Shown here piece by piece: positions 22,924-34,204 of a stretch of 64,000 bases of DNA. Position numbers and translations under genes: made by a program. This stretch comes from Cercospora beticola. Its lineage: Eukaryota; Ascomycota; Dothideomycetes; Mycosphaerellales; Mycosphaerellaceae. The DNA lies in the NCBI RefSeq assembly GCF_033473495.1, contig NC_088938.1, positions 62,001 through 126,000 on the forward strand, given 5' to 3'. Position 1 is the first letter of the stretch, and the number at the start of each line of letters is the position of its first letter. The notes under the pieces were generated by a model. That model searched no databases and had not been told where the DNA came from. It saw only the letters and a list, made by a program, of their open reading frames with translations.

Positions 22924-23327
22924 ATGCGGTACACCCTTCCCGCCTTTCTCATACTCTACCTCTCTGCCACATCCGCACAAGCACCCAACAACCGCTGTCC
23001 TGGCGGTCCCGGTTCAATACGGGGTTGTCCAGCCCCTGTACCGCCAGTACAACTCTGTAAATCAGGAAGCGATGTCATATCTGACAACCATGAAGAATGT
23101 CGAATGGCCTGCAATGGAATTGTAAGATTCTCCCAAGAAGTGCAAAGAAAAAAAAAAGCTTTTCCCCACACACTGCAATGATAGTATCAACCTTCGACAC
23201 GAGGGCAAAAGAACTACGGATACTAACTGCGAAACAAAAGTGCGCTCAGAGACATTGTAACTCAAGGTGCGCGATTGTCCCAGATCTTTCGGGGCGTTGG
23301 TTGTGTCAATGTGGTAAAGGATCTTGA
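22924..23327 (+). CDS. Cysteine-rich small secreted protein (94 aa, 10 Cys)
   Basis: Two exons, 22924-23121 and 23241-23327. The 119-bp intron has donor GTAAGA, a perfect TACTAAC branch site at 23221 and acceptor AAAAG, phase 0. The signal peptide (hydrophobic core LPAFLILYLSATSA) is followed by about 75 mature residues with ten cysteines, all downstream of the cleavage site; the second exon alone supplies five (CAQRHC, SRC, WLCQC). Even cysteine number and secretion suggest a disulfide-bonded apoplastic protein. No named family is recognised; it could be an effector, an antimicrobial protein or a wall protein. The fact that splicing joins two cysteine-rich halves in frame supports the model. 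Confidence 0.65.
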
Positions 23328-24194
23328 TACTTGTGCGGCCAAGCACCAAACTCTCAAGGGTTTTGTATAAGGCGAGTGCTCGGGAAGAATCTGATTGAGA
23401 GAGATGAATTATCTCCCTGACTTGGTGTTGCTAGGTTGTACAATCTATTCACCTCTGCGATCCGCCTCACAATACGACCTCGCAAGCGCAGACAGACAAA
23501 GCGTCTTTCTGGTCTGTCTCTAGCGACTCCAACTGTTACGCCGTCTGCAACACAGGCACCTCGCAAGTTTGTTTGAGCAGACCGAAAGCTTAGCTGAGAA
23601 CTACGGACGTTCCCTGTCATCTTGATCGAAGATAAACCACATTTCACCCAGTGGCCGCAAACTGGGAACTCACAACACAGTAGCTCCTCGACTATTGTGG
23701 GCCGTTCGTTCGCACTTCACAGAAGGATGATAATATCCACTGCTACTGCTAGTACTGCTGCTGCATGCCTGCTCGCACTCCGCGCTGATCGCCACCTGCC
23801 GCCAAATCCTCCTCTCGAGAACATCCTTAATTCCGCAGACACTCAGCACGGTAACGCTGATGCTTTCTTATAGCGCGTAAGCTCGTTCGATCACTGCATG
23901 CTATTTCAGCTTCGAAGTGGTAGTATTGAACTTGCTCACGATGGGATCAGAGTCCCCGATATGGCTTGTGTCCTTTGCGGAGCTGACGAGCCGTTCATGA
24001 TGCGGAAGTGAATTAAGCGTGGAAGCTTCGCGATCTAGCTTTTATTCCCAATGTAAACAAGGTAGACACAAGAGATTTTCTATCACTCTGTTTTGGTCAT
24101 CGCTAATCTGGGCGTAGGGAGAGCACATTCAACGACTTGAGCAGGAAGACCGGCTAGACGCGGAGACCATGAAATTGTGTATCAATTGAGGCTA
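23328..24194. other. Intergenic, no gene seen
   Basis: A short frame at about 23727-23873 (+) begins with a hydrophobic stretch but has only 48 codons and no support. Otherwise nothing recognisable. Confidence 0.35.
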
Positions 24195-25191
24195 TCACTC
24201 CCTGCTTTCACCTTCAAAGAACACCATTGCTCGGAGCTCAATACTCGCTCGTCCAGGACACAAATTCTCGGGTACTTGTGGGTCCTTCACAGAGCCGTGA
24301 GCGACTCGTCTCGCTCTCCCATCAACTTTGCTGTCGAAAGTCTTGAAGATGATGACATCTTCTGTACCCATCTCAGAGCGATAAAAGAAGCGATGCCATG
24401 GGCTATAGCGAAGATAATGCGTGGAGCGTCGTGGGTTGCGCGGGTTCTGCGACACGAATGTGAGAGGAATCTCGTCGACGTCCGGTACCAGAGTGCAGGC
24501 ATCGAGAAGTGCGAGGTGTGAGTTCAATACTGGTCGGAGTGGCCGCCATACGTTGACGTGCATCTCGCGCACGTTCATATGCGAGAGACGGCGGGTCGTT
24601 TTGTAGTATTGGGCGAGCGTCTGAGCGAATGCTATCGAGCTGTCTGTCATCATTGTCACATGTCAGTCGACGAAAAGACTGTACAGCCTTGGACGACTTT
24701 TGAATTGAAGAGACAGCTCGCATACCAAGATGGAATTCAGGAACCGGACCTGGGTGGCAGCCTTCCCTGCGGACGAAGTGATTGAAGATGGTAACATGCG
24801 AGGCCTTCAACCTGTGAGAATGATCAGCTCACGTCCAACTATAGACGCACCAAGCATAACAACGAGAGACCAACACCTCACGAAGGAACTTCTCCATCTC
24901 AGGGATATAGATCGTTTCAATCTTGAGCTCGTCTTCGAAGTCTTGCTCAGCAGCCATGCTGCTGAGATGCTTGTACCATTGGAAACCGCATCTGTCAAGC
25001 GAGAAATGCGACTCATTCCCGGCGACATCATAGACCATAGCCTGGCGTGGATCGAAAGGGAATCGCTGTTTGTCGAGCTCATCGGAGAAGACGAGAAAGT
25101 CTTCGTCGGCTTCACTCAACACTCGGGTATATCCAATAGCGGTGTAAAGATCTCGTGTGGTAGGATGCTGGTCTGTATCCGGGAACGACAT
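24195..25191 (-). CDS. CmcJ/asaB-type hydroxylase/desaturase-like protein
   Basis: Family: non-heme iron/2-oxoglutarate oxygenase relatives (CmcJ, AsaB, 'GA4 desaturase-like') common in fungal secondary-metabolite loci. Proposed exons are 25191-24877, 24804-24726 and 24643-24195, giving 280 residues. Visible family blocks are YDVAGNESHFSLDRCGFQW with YKHLSS, then FEDELKIETIYIPEMEKFL, HVTIFNHFVRR, EFHLDSS across the second intron, HVNVWRPLRPV, LALLDACTLVPDVD, PWHRFFYRSEM, IIFKTFDSKVDG and SIELRAMVFFEG. The second intron (donor GTATGCG, phase 1) restores the HxD-like pair and is firm. The first join is less sure. The family's first 30-60 residues are not evident, so the true start may lie in an upstream exon, or the gene may be truncated. 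Confidence 0.7.
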
Positions 25192-26380
25192 ATCCACCTA
25201 CACAGATTGCGCCAAGTGTGCGACGGCATCGTTGCTCCAAAGCATCAGCTCAAGGTCGACCGTTCCTCCGGCTTTGCTGGATCCCCTTCGACCGGCAGGC
25301 TAAAACGGTATCGTCGGTGTCGAAATGCCGCTTTCCTGCATGCTTTGCTCATATGAGTGTCGTCCGGACAAGAAAAAAGGAGTGGGCTCCGAGGTGCAGT
25401 GTGTATGAATGGGAAGGGAACATGTACCAGCCTCCAATTATACTGTATACAAAACCCCTGCCTGCATTCGAGTGTGGTAGTCGGGACCCTCAAGCTTTGT
25501 AAGCTTCGCGATCATGCTTGCAGAAGCTTATCTTAAATCACATTCGTCACATAGGGCTTCTTTTGAGCTAGAGTTGAGAAGAGCAGAGGAGCGTTTCGTC
25601 GTATCCAGCCAAGTGACGAACATGTTGGTCGAATCCCCCTCGGGCTCCTTTACTCTTGTTGTCTACAACAATCCGGCTCGGTTTGGCGACCTAGTCCTTC
25701 ACGTGAGTCAAAGGAGGGTATTACTCTCGGCTAAAGTGGCAATTCTCTACAGTCTGTCATCTGCATACGCGGATTCAAGGAATATAAGCTCAAGGTCCTT
25801 TCGGGGCTCTCCTGCCAAAAGGCTGCCTTGAATCGGCTACTGAAAAGGTCGCAAATGCCCAAAATTCGAGATATACCCTACTACCCGTTCCCCGTATGCA
25901 GGCGACGGATTGTAGAGTGAGAAGTCCAGACAACATTGAGAAGTTTCGATACATCGGACACGAACTCCTGGCAAGCCGTGAGAGCCTGAGACCTTGTCGG
26001 CCGCTCTCCCCTTGCCTTTGAATGAAACCATAGAGTTTGTAATCCAAGCCATGATGACAACAGTACACCTCAACTTATGCACCAACATGGCACAGACAAT
26101 GCCCTGCTCATAGGAATCTAGCTGGCATTTGGAGCTGACATCGTATAAATCGTCAGGCGAATACGGGGACCCGATGTGTCTATGCTCAGGAATTAGCAGT
26201 GCATCTATCATACGGGGCCGGATTGTATCAACCTACTTGATGAGCCCTATGGAGCTTTTCAAAGGCGTTCTGCTGGTAGTCTTCGAACGATTGTACTACT
26301 GTTCTGAGAGTCTGCCATACCCTTGGTCATGCACGACGGCTTATTCTAGTCCCCGCTAGACCCTTCAAGCCTTGACTAGG
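25192..26380. other. Intergenic, low-confidence short frames only
   Basis: ATG-initiated frames at 25514-25831 (+, 105 aa) and 25837-26211 (-, 124 aa) have no recognised domain, signal peptide or splice support. I would not call either a gene without transcripts. Confidence 0.3.
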
Positions 26381-26767
26381 TTACAGGTCTTGCCTCGTCT
26401 CAAAAATGGACCACAGGTCTGCTTTCGTTGGCGACTTTTGTTGGAGTTCGACTTGGATGAGGACTGGTTTCTCGTGCAGGACCTTGATCCATGGCATTGG
26501 AGCTCTTTGCGTTTTCGCCTTGTCCATGTCGTCTTTCTTTGACTTATCGATGCGAATCTTCTCTATCGAGCGGGGTGATGGAATGATTGTCACGGGTTTT
26601 CGATATCTCCGAGCCCGAAAAAATCGATGTTTTGTGTAATGAAAGCAATAAACAAGAAGGAGTAGGAGCCATACCCTCGGGTAGACGTCCAGTTGCATAT
26701 ATATGAGCGGTGTAAGAGTCCAGAGCGAGACCAGTATGACACCAGCGGACCGTCGTTTAGGACACAT
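26381..26767 (-). CDS. Hypothetical small protein with two hydrophobic helices
   Basis: Single-exon frame of 128 residues from the ATG of MCPKRRSAGVILV; the longer upstream frame starts with TTG. Two hydrophobic stretches (VILVSLWTLTPLIYM and VWLLLLLVYCFHY, residues about 9-25 and 32-45) precede a very basic segment (KHRFFRARRYRKP) and a polar tail, so it could be a small membrane protein with a cytosolic tail. No family is recognised. It lies about 0.8 kb from the borosin-type gene and divergent from it, so any link is positional only. A chance frame is possible. Confidence 0.35.
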   Translation of the reverse strand: MCPKRRSAGVILVSLWTLTPLIYMQLDVYPRVWLLLLLVYCFHYTKHRFFRARRYRKPVTIIPSPRSIEKIRIDKSKKDDMDKAKTQRAPMPWIKVLHEKPVLIQVELQQKSPTKADLWSIFETRQDL

Positions 26768-27545
26768 GGCAGCCACTTTCAAGTTGAAGATACGGGAGCG
26801 TGTGCAGGCTGAGCTAGATTATGGTGCGTGACGAGCGAGGTAAGACTGAAAGCTTGCCTGTCTGCGATGCTGCATGCGAACATCCAGACAGCTTCATGAT
26901 TTTCGGTTGAACTTTCTCCATTTTGGTTTCCAACAGCAGAGCTCACCCAGTGCCACTGCAGGTCAAAGAAGCGAGCAAGAGAGACTCCACGCATACCGGG
27001 CTGTCGAGCGGATGTGGTACCCGGAGCAGCATTAGCTGGTCGGCGGCCGCACGTATCGACCAGACTCCATGCTGCAGTCCTCGTTGACCTCTGGCATCGA
27101 AATCGAGCGGCATCGCAGCAAGCAGTGCATTCTGCCCATGGCTCATGCATTTGTTTCATGTGGAACTATGGAGGGATCACAAGGCGTGGATCATTCTGAG
27201 CCTGGGCTCGTCGTTGGGATGCACAAGCAGTATGGCCGGAGAAGTCTACTCAACTACCTTTATGCGCTGGTTCAACACGCATAGAGTTTGAGAGTGCGCT
27301 CTGGACCGTGAAGCTGCTCTCCAGTCTCACCATGCGTTTCCCGTCGAAGTGTTGGTTGTCATGAGTTGGGAATATCCACCTTTCATTGTTTCATGGATAC
27401 CAATGAGACACCGAGTCTTCCGCTGTTCGAGAATTGAGGTATGACCGTATAAAGTAGTCAGCCGTGGTGCTTCAGCTCTTCGTTTCGTCTTCCATCTGGT
27501 CCTAATCCTCAACATATTCCACACACGAACATAACGCTTGCCACA
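26768..27545. promoter_or_regulatory. Upstream region of the borosin-type gene
   Basis: Contains the promoter and leader of the methyltransferase gene and perhaps of the small two-helix gene on the other strand. No repeat or RNA gene seen. Confidence 0.4.
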
Positions 27546-29090
27546 ATGACGACTCCCACGTTTTGGAACACGATCGAGACTCTAGTCAGTCCTGTACCAC
27601 CAGTGGTTCTGGAGGCCGAGCAACAATGTAAGAAGGGGGAACTGGTGATTGTAGGAACAGGCATCGCGAGCGTTCGTCAGATGACCATTGAGGTAATAAC
27701 CGTTCTTCCCAATCAACAAAATAGCATTAATGCTAATGCCGTGAAAAGGCCTTGGACTACATCATGCAGGCGGACATGGTCTTCTACTTGGTTCTGGATC
27801 TGGCTACCGAAGCTTTCATCCAAGCTCATGCCAAGAAGAGCGAGAATCTCCATCAATACTACGGCACGGAGAAGCCCCGCATCAGAACATACACTCAGAT
27901 GGCCGAAGTCATGCTGAACAGCGTTCGCGGCGGAAAGCTTACCGTTGGCGTAATGTACGGCCACCCCGGTGTCTTTGTCAATCCCTCGCATCGGGCAATT
28001 GACATTGCACGGCACGAAGGCTACGAGGCGAAGATGCTCCCCGGTGTGTCAGCCGAAGACTGTTTGTATGCCGATCTAGGGATAGATCCGAGCACCACTG
28101 GATGCTCCATGTTCGAAGCCACATTTCTGCTCTTTGAGAAGGACAGGTACGTGAAACACAGATGGTGGACACCTAAAGATCATTGACATCGCCTGTCACA
28201 GGATCGACACCCGCAATCACTTGATCATCTGGCAACCAGGTGCTATTGGAAAGAGTGCAATGATCTTCGACAATGAACATGTTCATAAGGTAGGTGACAA
28301 TAATTTCAGCACTGTTGCGAGTCCTACTGATGTTGTGAAGCTGGCCGACTATCTGGAGCCACTCTACGGTCCAGATTTTCCCGTGTTCTCCTACGTCGCA
28401 GCTATGCGGCCTCTCGAGAAGTTCAAGCTTGAGAAGATCACCATCAAGGACCTGCGGGACAATGCAGTCATCAAGCGTATTGGACTGAACCCATGCACGA
28501 CTTTCTATCTTCCACCGAAAACGCTCCCACCGATCAATCGTGGAAAAGGATCACCGTGGGAAGGCACTTTGCCACGCGTTACGGAGGCTAAGAACGACGA
28601 GTTGCCTACCGCCCAAGCTCTGCTGCGCACTTCGGCGTACCGCATGAGCCACCCTGAGATGTCAGTGGCGCCACTGTATACCAAAAGAGAACTGGAAGCT
28701 TGCGAGGAGCTCAAGAATTTTGTGCCGCCGGAAAGCGAGAAGCCGTTGAGTGCATCTCCAGCGCTTCGACGTGTCGCTATGAAAGTGGCTCTCCTGCATC
28801 ACCGCTTCCAGCGGCTGGATAGGGATCAGATCGCCGAGATAGCAGCATCCGACCCCGATCTCACCAAGGACGAACGTGAGAGGCTCCTTCATTACGTGGA
28901 GAACATCGAGTCCATCCTGAAAGGAACTCCCTTCTCGCGTATCCCACCCCTGCCAGTGCCATCCGTCAACACGTTCGCCCAGGCGGAAGACGTCGTTGAT
29001 GAGGTTGCTGATATATTTGAGGCGGTCATTGAGGAGAACGAACACCATGTCACCGGGAAGGGCTTGCAGCTTGTTGCATTGGTTCGTTAG
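27546..29090 (+). CDS. Borosin-type peptide alpha-N-methyltransferase with C-terminal clasp and tail
   Basis: Three exons, 27546-27692, 27749-28146 and 28202-29090, giving 477 residues. The methyltransferase half is the tetrapyrrole-methylase fold used by borosins such as OphMA, whose enzyme methylates backbone amides of its own C-terminus. Visible blocks are LVIVGTGIASVRQMTIE (33-49), the catalytic loop YYGTEKPRIRTYTQM (86-100, with Tyr86, Arg93 and Tyr97 where the family keeps its active-site Tyr/Arg), VMYGHPGVFVNPSHRA (117-132), KMLPGVSAEDCLYADLGIDP and VFSYVAAMRPLEK. A helical clasp-like region follows, with DPDLTKDERERLLHYVENI, as in borosin clasps. The protein ends EEN-EHHVTGKGLQLVALVR, a short hydrophobic tail in the core-peptide position. 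Introns are 56 and 55 bp with GTAATA and GTACGT donors. Plain SAM-dependent tetrapyrrole methylases are the main alternative, but they lack the clasp and this catalytic loop. Confidence 0.85.
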
Positions 29091-29339
29091 TTCTGATGAC
29101 GGATTTGTCGAATCGATCTTCGACTTGTACGTATTGTACGATGCCTTGGTTGCCCGCTTGTAATTATCGGAAGTCAGCGAATGGAAAAGTATTGTTTGTG
29201 AACGTTCACATCGAGCATAGATCTCTGTTGAATGGATATAACCTCACGAGTGTTACAGTTTAGTGTAGCCTCAGTTGATTCACTGCAGCCTTGACACCGA
29301 CGTACCATGAGTCCGATCGAAAGTGGACTCCGCTGCCTC

Positions 29340-31395
29340 TCACACGTGCCTTTCTTTGATGATGTCGGATGCTTTCTCGGCGATTGCATATACCTGAGAG
29401 CACAGATTGAACATCTGTCAGTGGAATGGACAAACAGCATTGGAAACCGATCAACGTACGGTATGAAGCAGTCGTGCGGCTGGCAAGAGCGGAATGATGC
29501 TCGCGTCAACCACACACAAATTCTCAACTCCGAACACTTTCAGGTCGGGCCCCACAACGCCACCCAGCTCGAGAGGCATCATCGAGCATCCGCCACTCTC
29601 GTGTGAACACGAAGGCATCAGCATCTTATGCCTGCTCAAAGCTTTAATGATATCCCTCGGACTGGTAGCGTCGGGCCCAGGACGCAACTCCTCCGGTTGA
29701 AACTCATTAAAGACCTTTGGAGATCGGAACAGTTCACGCGTCAGATTGACGATTGCGCTGACGAGAATCTCATCCGTCGGGTTTGCAAGTGTGTTGTACT
29801 GTACTAGGGGTCCAAGATCCGGATCGCTGGTGTTCAGAAGGACTGTGCCTCGAGAGAACGGCTTCTGTAATAGATTGATGAAACTCTCAGACCACCCTTT
29901 GAAAGCAAGTTCGTAAAATCCACTCTGAGATGATGCAAATTGTTTCTGAAGGACTCGCAGCTGGGCAACGTACCCATGTCGGGAAGTTGCTGTGTACACC
30001 TTTGGCAGATAACTCAGATGATACTCTGTTGGAATTGTCTGGAGCATGCTCAAGGCACTGACTGAAGCTTGAGAGAGCGAAAGCGAGGCCACCAAGTCGC
30101 CGATCGCTACAGTCAGTGGGCCCGTTCGATTCGAATCGTACAGCTGCTTAGCTTCGCTGTACAATGTGGTATTGTGTAGAAGGTCAGTCCATCGAGGACC
30201 TTTGAAGCCGGGCAGATTCCATAACCATTGTATGGTTGGTGTGTCCTGCAAGTTCATGCCCACTCCAGGTAGGTCGTGCACGACAGGGATCTGTTTAGAC
30301 TCAGTATTGTCAGAACAGTGAACGGAATTTCCAACTGACTTTAGCTTCCTTGAGAACATGATGCGGGCCCACTCCGGAGATCTGCAGCAAATTTGGGCTA
30401 AAGATTGGTCCAGCAGCGAGGACGACTTCCCGCGAGGCTTTGATATGTCTCCAAGGAGCGTCAGTTGCAGACCGGTCTCTGATCATCACACCAGTGGCAA
30501 TACGATTCTCGAAAGTGATCGATAGCACTTTCGTGCCGGGCATCAGCTTGAGATTGGTCCTATGCGCGACAGGATCGTAGTAGGCAGTTCTGGCTGAGCT
30601 TCGGGTTTGAGTACCCGGGTTTTGTGTACTAGGAGTCCATCCAATGCCGACCGAAGAGCCATCATTGATGTCCTCGACAGCTGGAATGATGTGTCCCAGG
30701 TTTGTCCAAGCGTCATGAAACACTTCTTCCTGCGGCCATCTCCACGCGGGGAAACTGCTGTGCACTGGTCCGCTTGATCCCCATACCGAAGAGTTCCATG
30801 TCCTGCCAGTTGTAGGAGCGTCCTTGGGTGGCGTGAAGTTGGAGCTCTTGATGAAGTATCTATCACACGACAAAGTCAGCAGAGTCCTCGTTCAGGAACG
30901 AGACCGATGGGCGTACGGCAAAAGATCATCCCATCCCCAGCCAGGGTTGCCCAAATCCCTCCACGCATCATAGTCGGCTCTAGAACCCCGGTTGAAGAGC
31001 ATTCCTGAAACAACGCTACCACCTCCCACTGTTGCACCAATGCCTATAGGCAACATCAGGCCATCTAGCTTGTCGATTGGCGCCGTAGGAAATGTATAAT
31101 ACAAGCGCTGCACGTTGGGATCATGCTGCATTGCATTAAGGGAGTAAAAGTTCCTCGTCTGAGGGACGTTGATGGTGATGTTATCCTCCAGAGAGCCGTA
31201 CTCGATAACGAGTACTGTATGATTTGGATTCTCCGAAAGACGATTGGCAACCACGAGACCTGCAGTCCCGCCACCGATGATGACAAAGTCGTAAGTCTCT
31301 CCATGCTTGGCGCTATATGCCGGCTTCGCAGACTGCACTACACAACTGCCGCAGCAATAGAGAGCCAGACACAATTCAATGAACACTCTGTACAT
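29340..31395 (-). CDS. Secreted GMC (glucose-methanol-choline) oxidoreductase
   Basis: FAD-dependent alcohol/aryl-alcohol/choline-type oxidase or dehydrogenase. Four exons, 31395-30917, 30859-30340, 30290-29460 and 29393-29340 (introns 57, 49 and 66 bp), give 627 residues. MYRVFIELCLALYCCGSCVV is a signal peptide. Family blocks are DFVIIGGGTAGLVVANRLSE (Rossmann FAD site), GATVGGGSVVSGMLFNRGSR with YDAW, SREVVLAAGPIFSPNLLQIS with GVG, LPGVGMNLQDTP, the catalytic-region HESGGCSMMP and NLCVVDASIIPLLPA, and the C-terminal exon YAIAEKASDIIKERH. The last 54-bp exon is confirmed by the family's usual ending. The frame is open for 138 codons upstream of the chosen ATG, to another ATG at 31809, but the signal peptide argues for 31395. 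It faces the borosin-type gene tail to tail. Confidence 0.9.
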
Positions 31396-32261
31396 CGCTG
31401 GAAATTTGGCTTGTGATCGTTTCGGTTTGCTTGATAGTATTGGGGCGAGATTTCCTCCGATCATGATGAGAGGGTGACAATAATCAGTGCCCGTGTTCAG
31501 CGCAACGAACGCATCCAGGCTGATCGATGAAGAAACCTCTACCGGGTACTCGTGCAGTTGGATCTTCTTCCAATCTACCGCAACATAATACGTCACATCC
31601 GTCGAAAAGTCAAACCACTTCAGACGAAGTGGCCTCGTGCTAGCTTCATGGGTAGTGGAAGGAACTCCGGATGGTGAGTTCAATCTTGCAGCTGCAACTT
31701 TGACCGTTCGCTTGACACGTTGAGTGACAGGGATGATCCCAGCTGCAAGACGCGCAGCCTTGCGTGCGTGGACGACTGGCAGGGCAATAATCGATTTCGA
31801 AGGAACCATGGACGTGATGAATATACAGCTGGCATCTCAGCAGAACTCTATCAACGGTAGTGCTGGGAGCGCGGCGCGCATAACGATTGGGGGCGTTAGA
31901 TGCAGCACCAAGGAACTTCGTCGAACAAGGCTGAATGTGAGAGCGCCATGTGTTCTATGCATCAGTTTCACTGTTGATCTCGACCTGTCGCGTTGTCTTG
32001 AGTGAGGCCCAGATTCTCACGCCACGATACTGTGTAGTGAAGCCATGCGCTTGTTTCTGTGGTCGTATCGTAGGCCGCACAGTCTTCTCTGGCACATATT
32101 CGTAGCTGTCATCACAGGACACCCTCAGACTCAACAACAAACGCCGATGGTCGTCTATTCCTCCGAGAACACGGAATGGTCCTTGGTCATTGCCATGGCC
32201 ACAGCTACGCCACGCCAGAAGACCTGGTTCGAGACAACCTCCTTCTACTAACATCTTTCGA
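31396..32261. other. Intergenic upstream of the GMC gene
   Basis: GMC promoter and 3' flank of the RING-type gene. The only notable frame is the unbroken 5' extension of the GMC frame (to 31809), which has no recognised domain. Confidence 0.4.
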
Positions 32262-34204
32262 TCATCTTAAGCAGAACGCGGCAGTCTCGTCCCGGCGCGA
32301 CACCGGGATGTCTGGCAGCTGGTCCAACAGCCAAATCGTGTCCTTCCTGATCACTGCATTCTCGAAGAGGATGTCGAAGCCTCCGTCGACTGCGGCGATT
32401 CCTTGGGGTCCTTCTTCTGAGCGGATACCCTCCATCTCGTGGAAGAGCTTGTCTTCCGAAGCCGTAAACCAGACCATGTATGCATGAGCACCACATTCAA
32501 TACATGTGCGGTCGCCGCGACTCAGGCGTAGCGTGAGGGCACACTCGATACAGGTGCGGTGGTTGCAAGGAGGGACGCTGTAGTGATCGTTGCGCTTGCC
32601 GCAATCTGGACAAAGCGGTGCGCGTTGACGGGCGGTATCATCTCGACCATCGTCAAGGTCCAAATCTTTATCGTCAATGTCCTGCTTTTCCTCATCCTCC
32701 TCTTCATCTCCGCTTTCAGTGCTTTGGCTTGAGCTTGTCTCCGCTTCATCTTCGACTTCATCTTCATCTCCGCTGTCCGTCGTCACGTCCGACGCCTGCT
32801 CGCTGTCGATGGCTGTGGGAATGAATTCGTTGAGGTATGCAAGGCGATCATCGAGCTGAGGGTTGTTCGAAAGGCGAGGAAGTGGTTCTCCAAATGTCAC
32901 CTCCAGATCTTGCTGTGCTTGGTCGTCATACGACTCAAATTGACAAGAACAGGAGAAGCGCATGGTAAGCATAGTGCCTTCCTCGGCTGCGATATTGGCT
33001 CGCAGCTCGTCGACCGCCTCTTCTTGTTTGATGTCAAGTGTAATCTGGGCGACTTCCTTCTCCGTATCGCTCAGCATACCCAAACGCCGTCGGATGTCGA
33101 AAGTTCTTGATGCAATACGAGCTCTGGACAAGTATAACGGAAGTTTACCAGGCAGGACTATCCATCTCGGATCGTCATTCTGCGCAACGACACTGTCGCG
33201 ATGCGCATACCGACAGTCATTGTTCAGACACAACAGCTTCCTCGTTGGGCTGTCGCGGCACCAACGGTGGATGCAAGGCTGCTCGAAAAGCTGGCATTGG
33301 TCGCAGACAGATGCTTCATTGCACGGCAGCCCATGTGCCATGCAGTGGTCGCAGACCATGAACTTGTTGTGATGTCCGCCGTGCATAACATGTGTCATGT
33401 CGGTAGTCTGTGCACTGGTTAGCTCAACTTTGATGAGTCCAAAGTGGTGTCAATACGTACTCCAGACTCTTGGGTTCTCTGCTGAGCGCCACGGAACAAT
33501 CTGATAGCATGAACGCCCTCGACGTGTTGATCGGCTTCATTGGCGGCACCATCAGAGCCTTCCCACGATGCCATATCGTTTACTGTGAGGGGCTCGGCAT
33601 CATCAGAGTCTTCCCACGCTGCGCTGTCATTCGCTGACACAGGCTCAGTGAGCACGCTTCCTTCCGTCTCAGAGGTCAACGGATAGTCAGGGTGAAGCTG
33701 AATTTGGGCCGCGACAATGAGACGAAGACCGTACAATCGCTCGCCACTGTCCACGCCATCTCCGTCGGCTTCCAGTACTTCGCGGTATCTTCGAAACAAG
33801 GTTTCGCATTTCTCGCATGCACATGGAGACAGCTCGGTCCGCTCTTGCACATTTCTTCCAGAGGCTGTGATAACTGCATCGGGTTCAGGCAAGACCACTG
33901 GCGTGTCCGTCAAGTACAACTCCGGCATGTGCCTCTGGTGCATTTGCGTCCGACCAGTCCACACACCGATCTGTGCCCAGTGTAGATCCCACCATGAGTC
34001 CGAGTATTTGTCGCACTGAATTCCTTCGATCAATTGTGCAACTTGCTCGAGGTCGAAGCAGATACTGCAGTTGCACGGCGCGTACGCGAGACGGCCACTG
34101 GAGTCGCGCGTTGAGTTGTCGCGTGGGTCTTTCGGTATGTAGGCTTCGGAGAGTTCATTCTTTCTGCGCCGCTCGCTCCATGAGTCGTCCGAGTTCGCGT
34201 CCAT
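32262..34204 (-). CDS. RING-type zinc-binding protein with acidic region
   Basis: Two exons, 34204-33461 and 33407-32262, with a 53-bp intron (donor GTACGT, phase 0), give 629 residues. The first half has Cys pairs (CNCSIC, CACEKC) but no named domain. The middle has CDHCMAHGLPCNEASVCDQC and CLNNDC clusters. A long Asp/Glu/Ser-rich stretch (about 470-530) precedes CPDCGKRNDHYSVPPCNH, CIECALTLRLSRGDRTCIEC, which fits a RING finger (C-x2-C..C-x-H-x2-C-x2-C..C-x2-C). An E3 ubiquitin-ligase role is the usual inference for RING proteins. No orthologue is recognised; the layered Cys-rich N-terminus recalls fungal C-x2-C proteins of unknown function. Confidence 0.8.

Noticed and set aside
31396..31809. 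5' extension of the GMC oxidoreductase frame to an upstream ATG
   Set aside because: It would bury the signal peptide inside the protein; the extension has no domain, so the ATG at 31395 is preferred.
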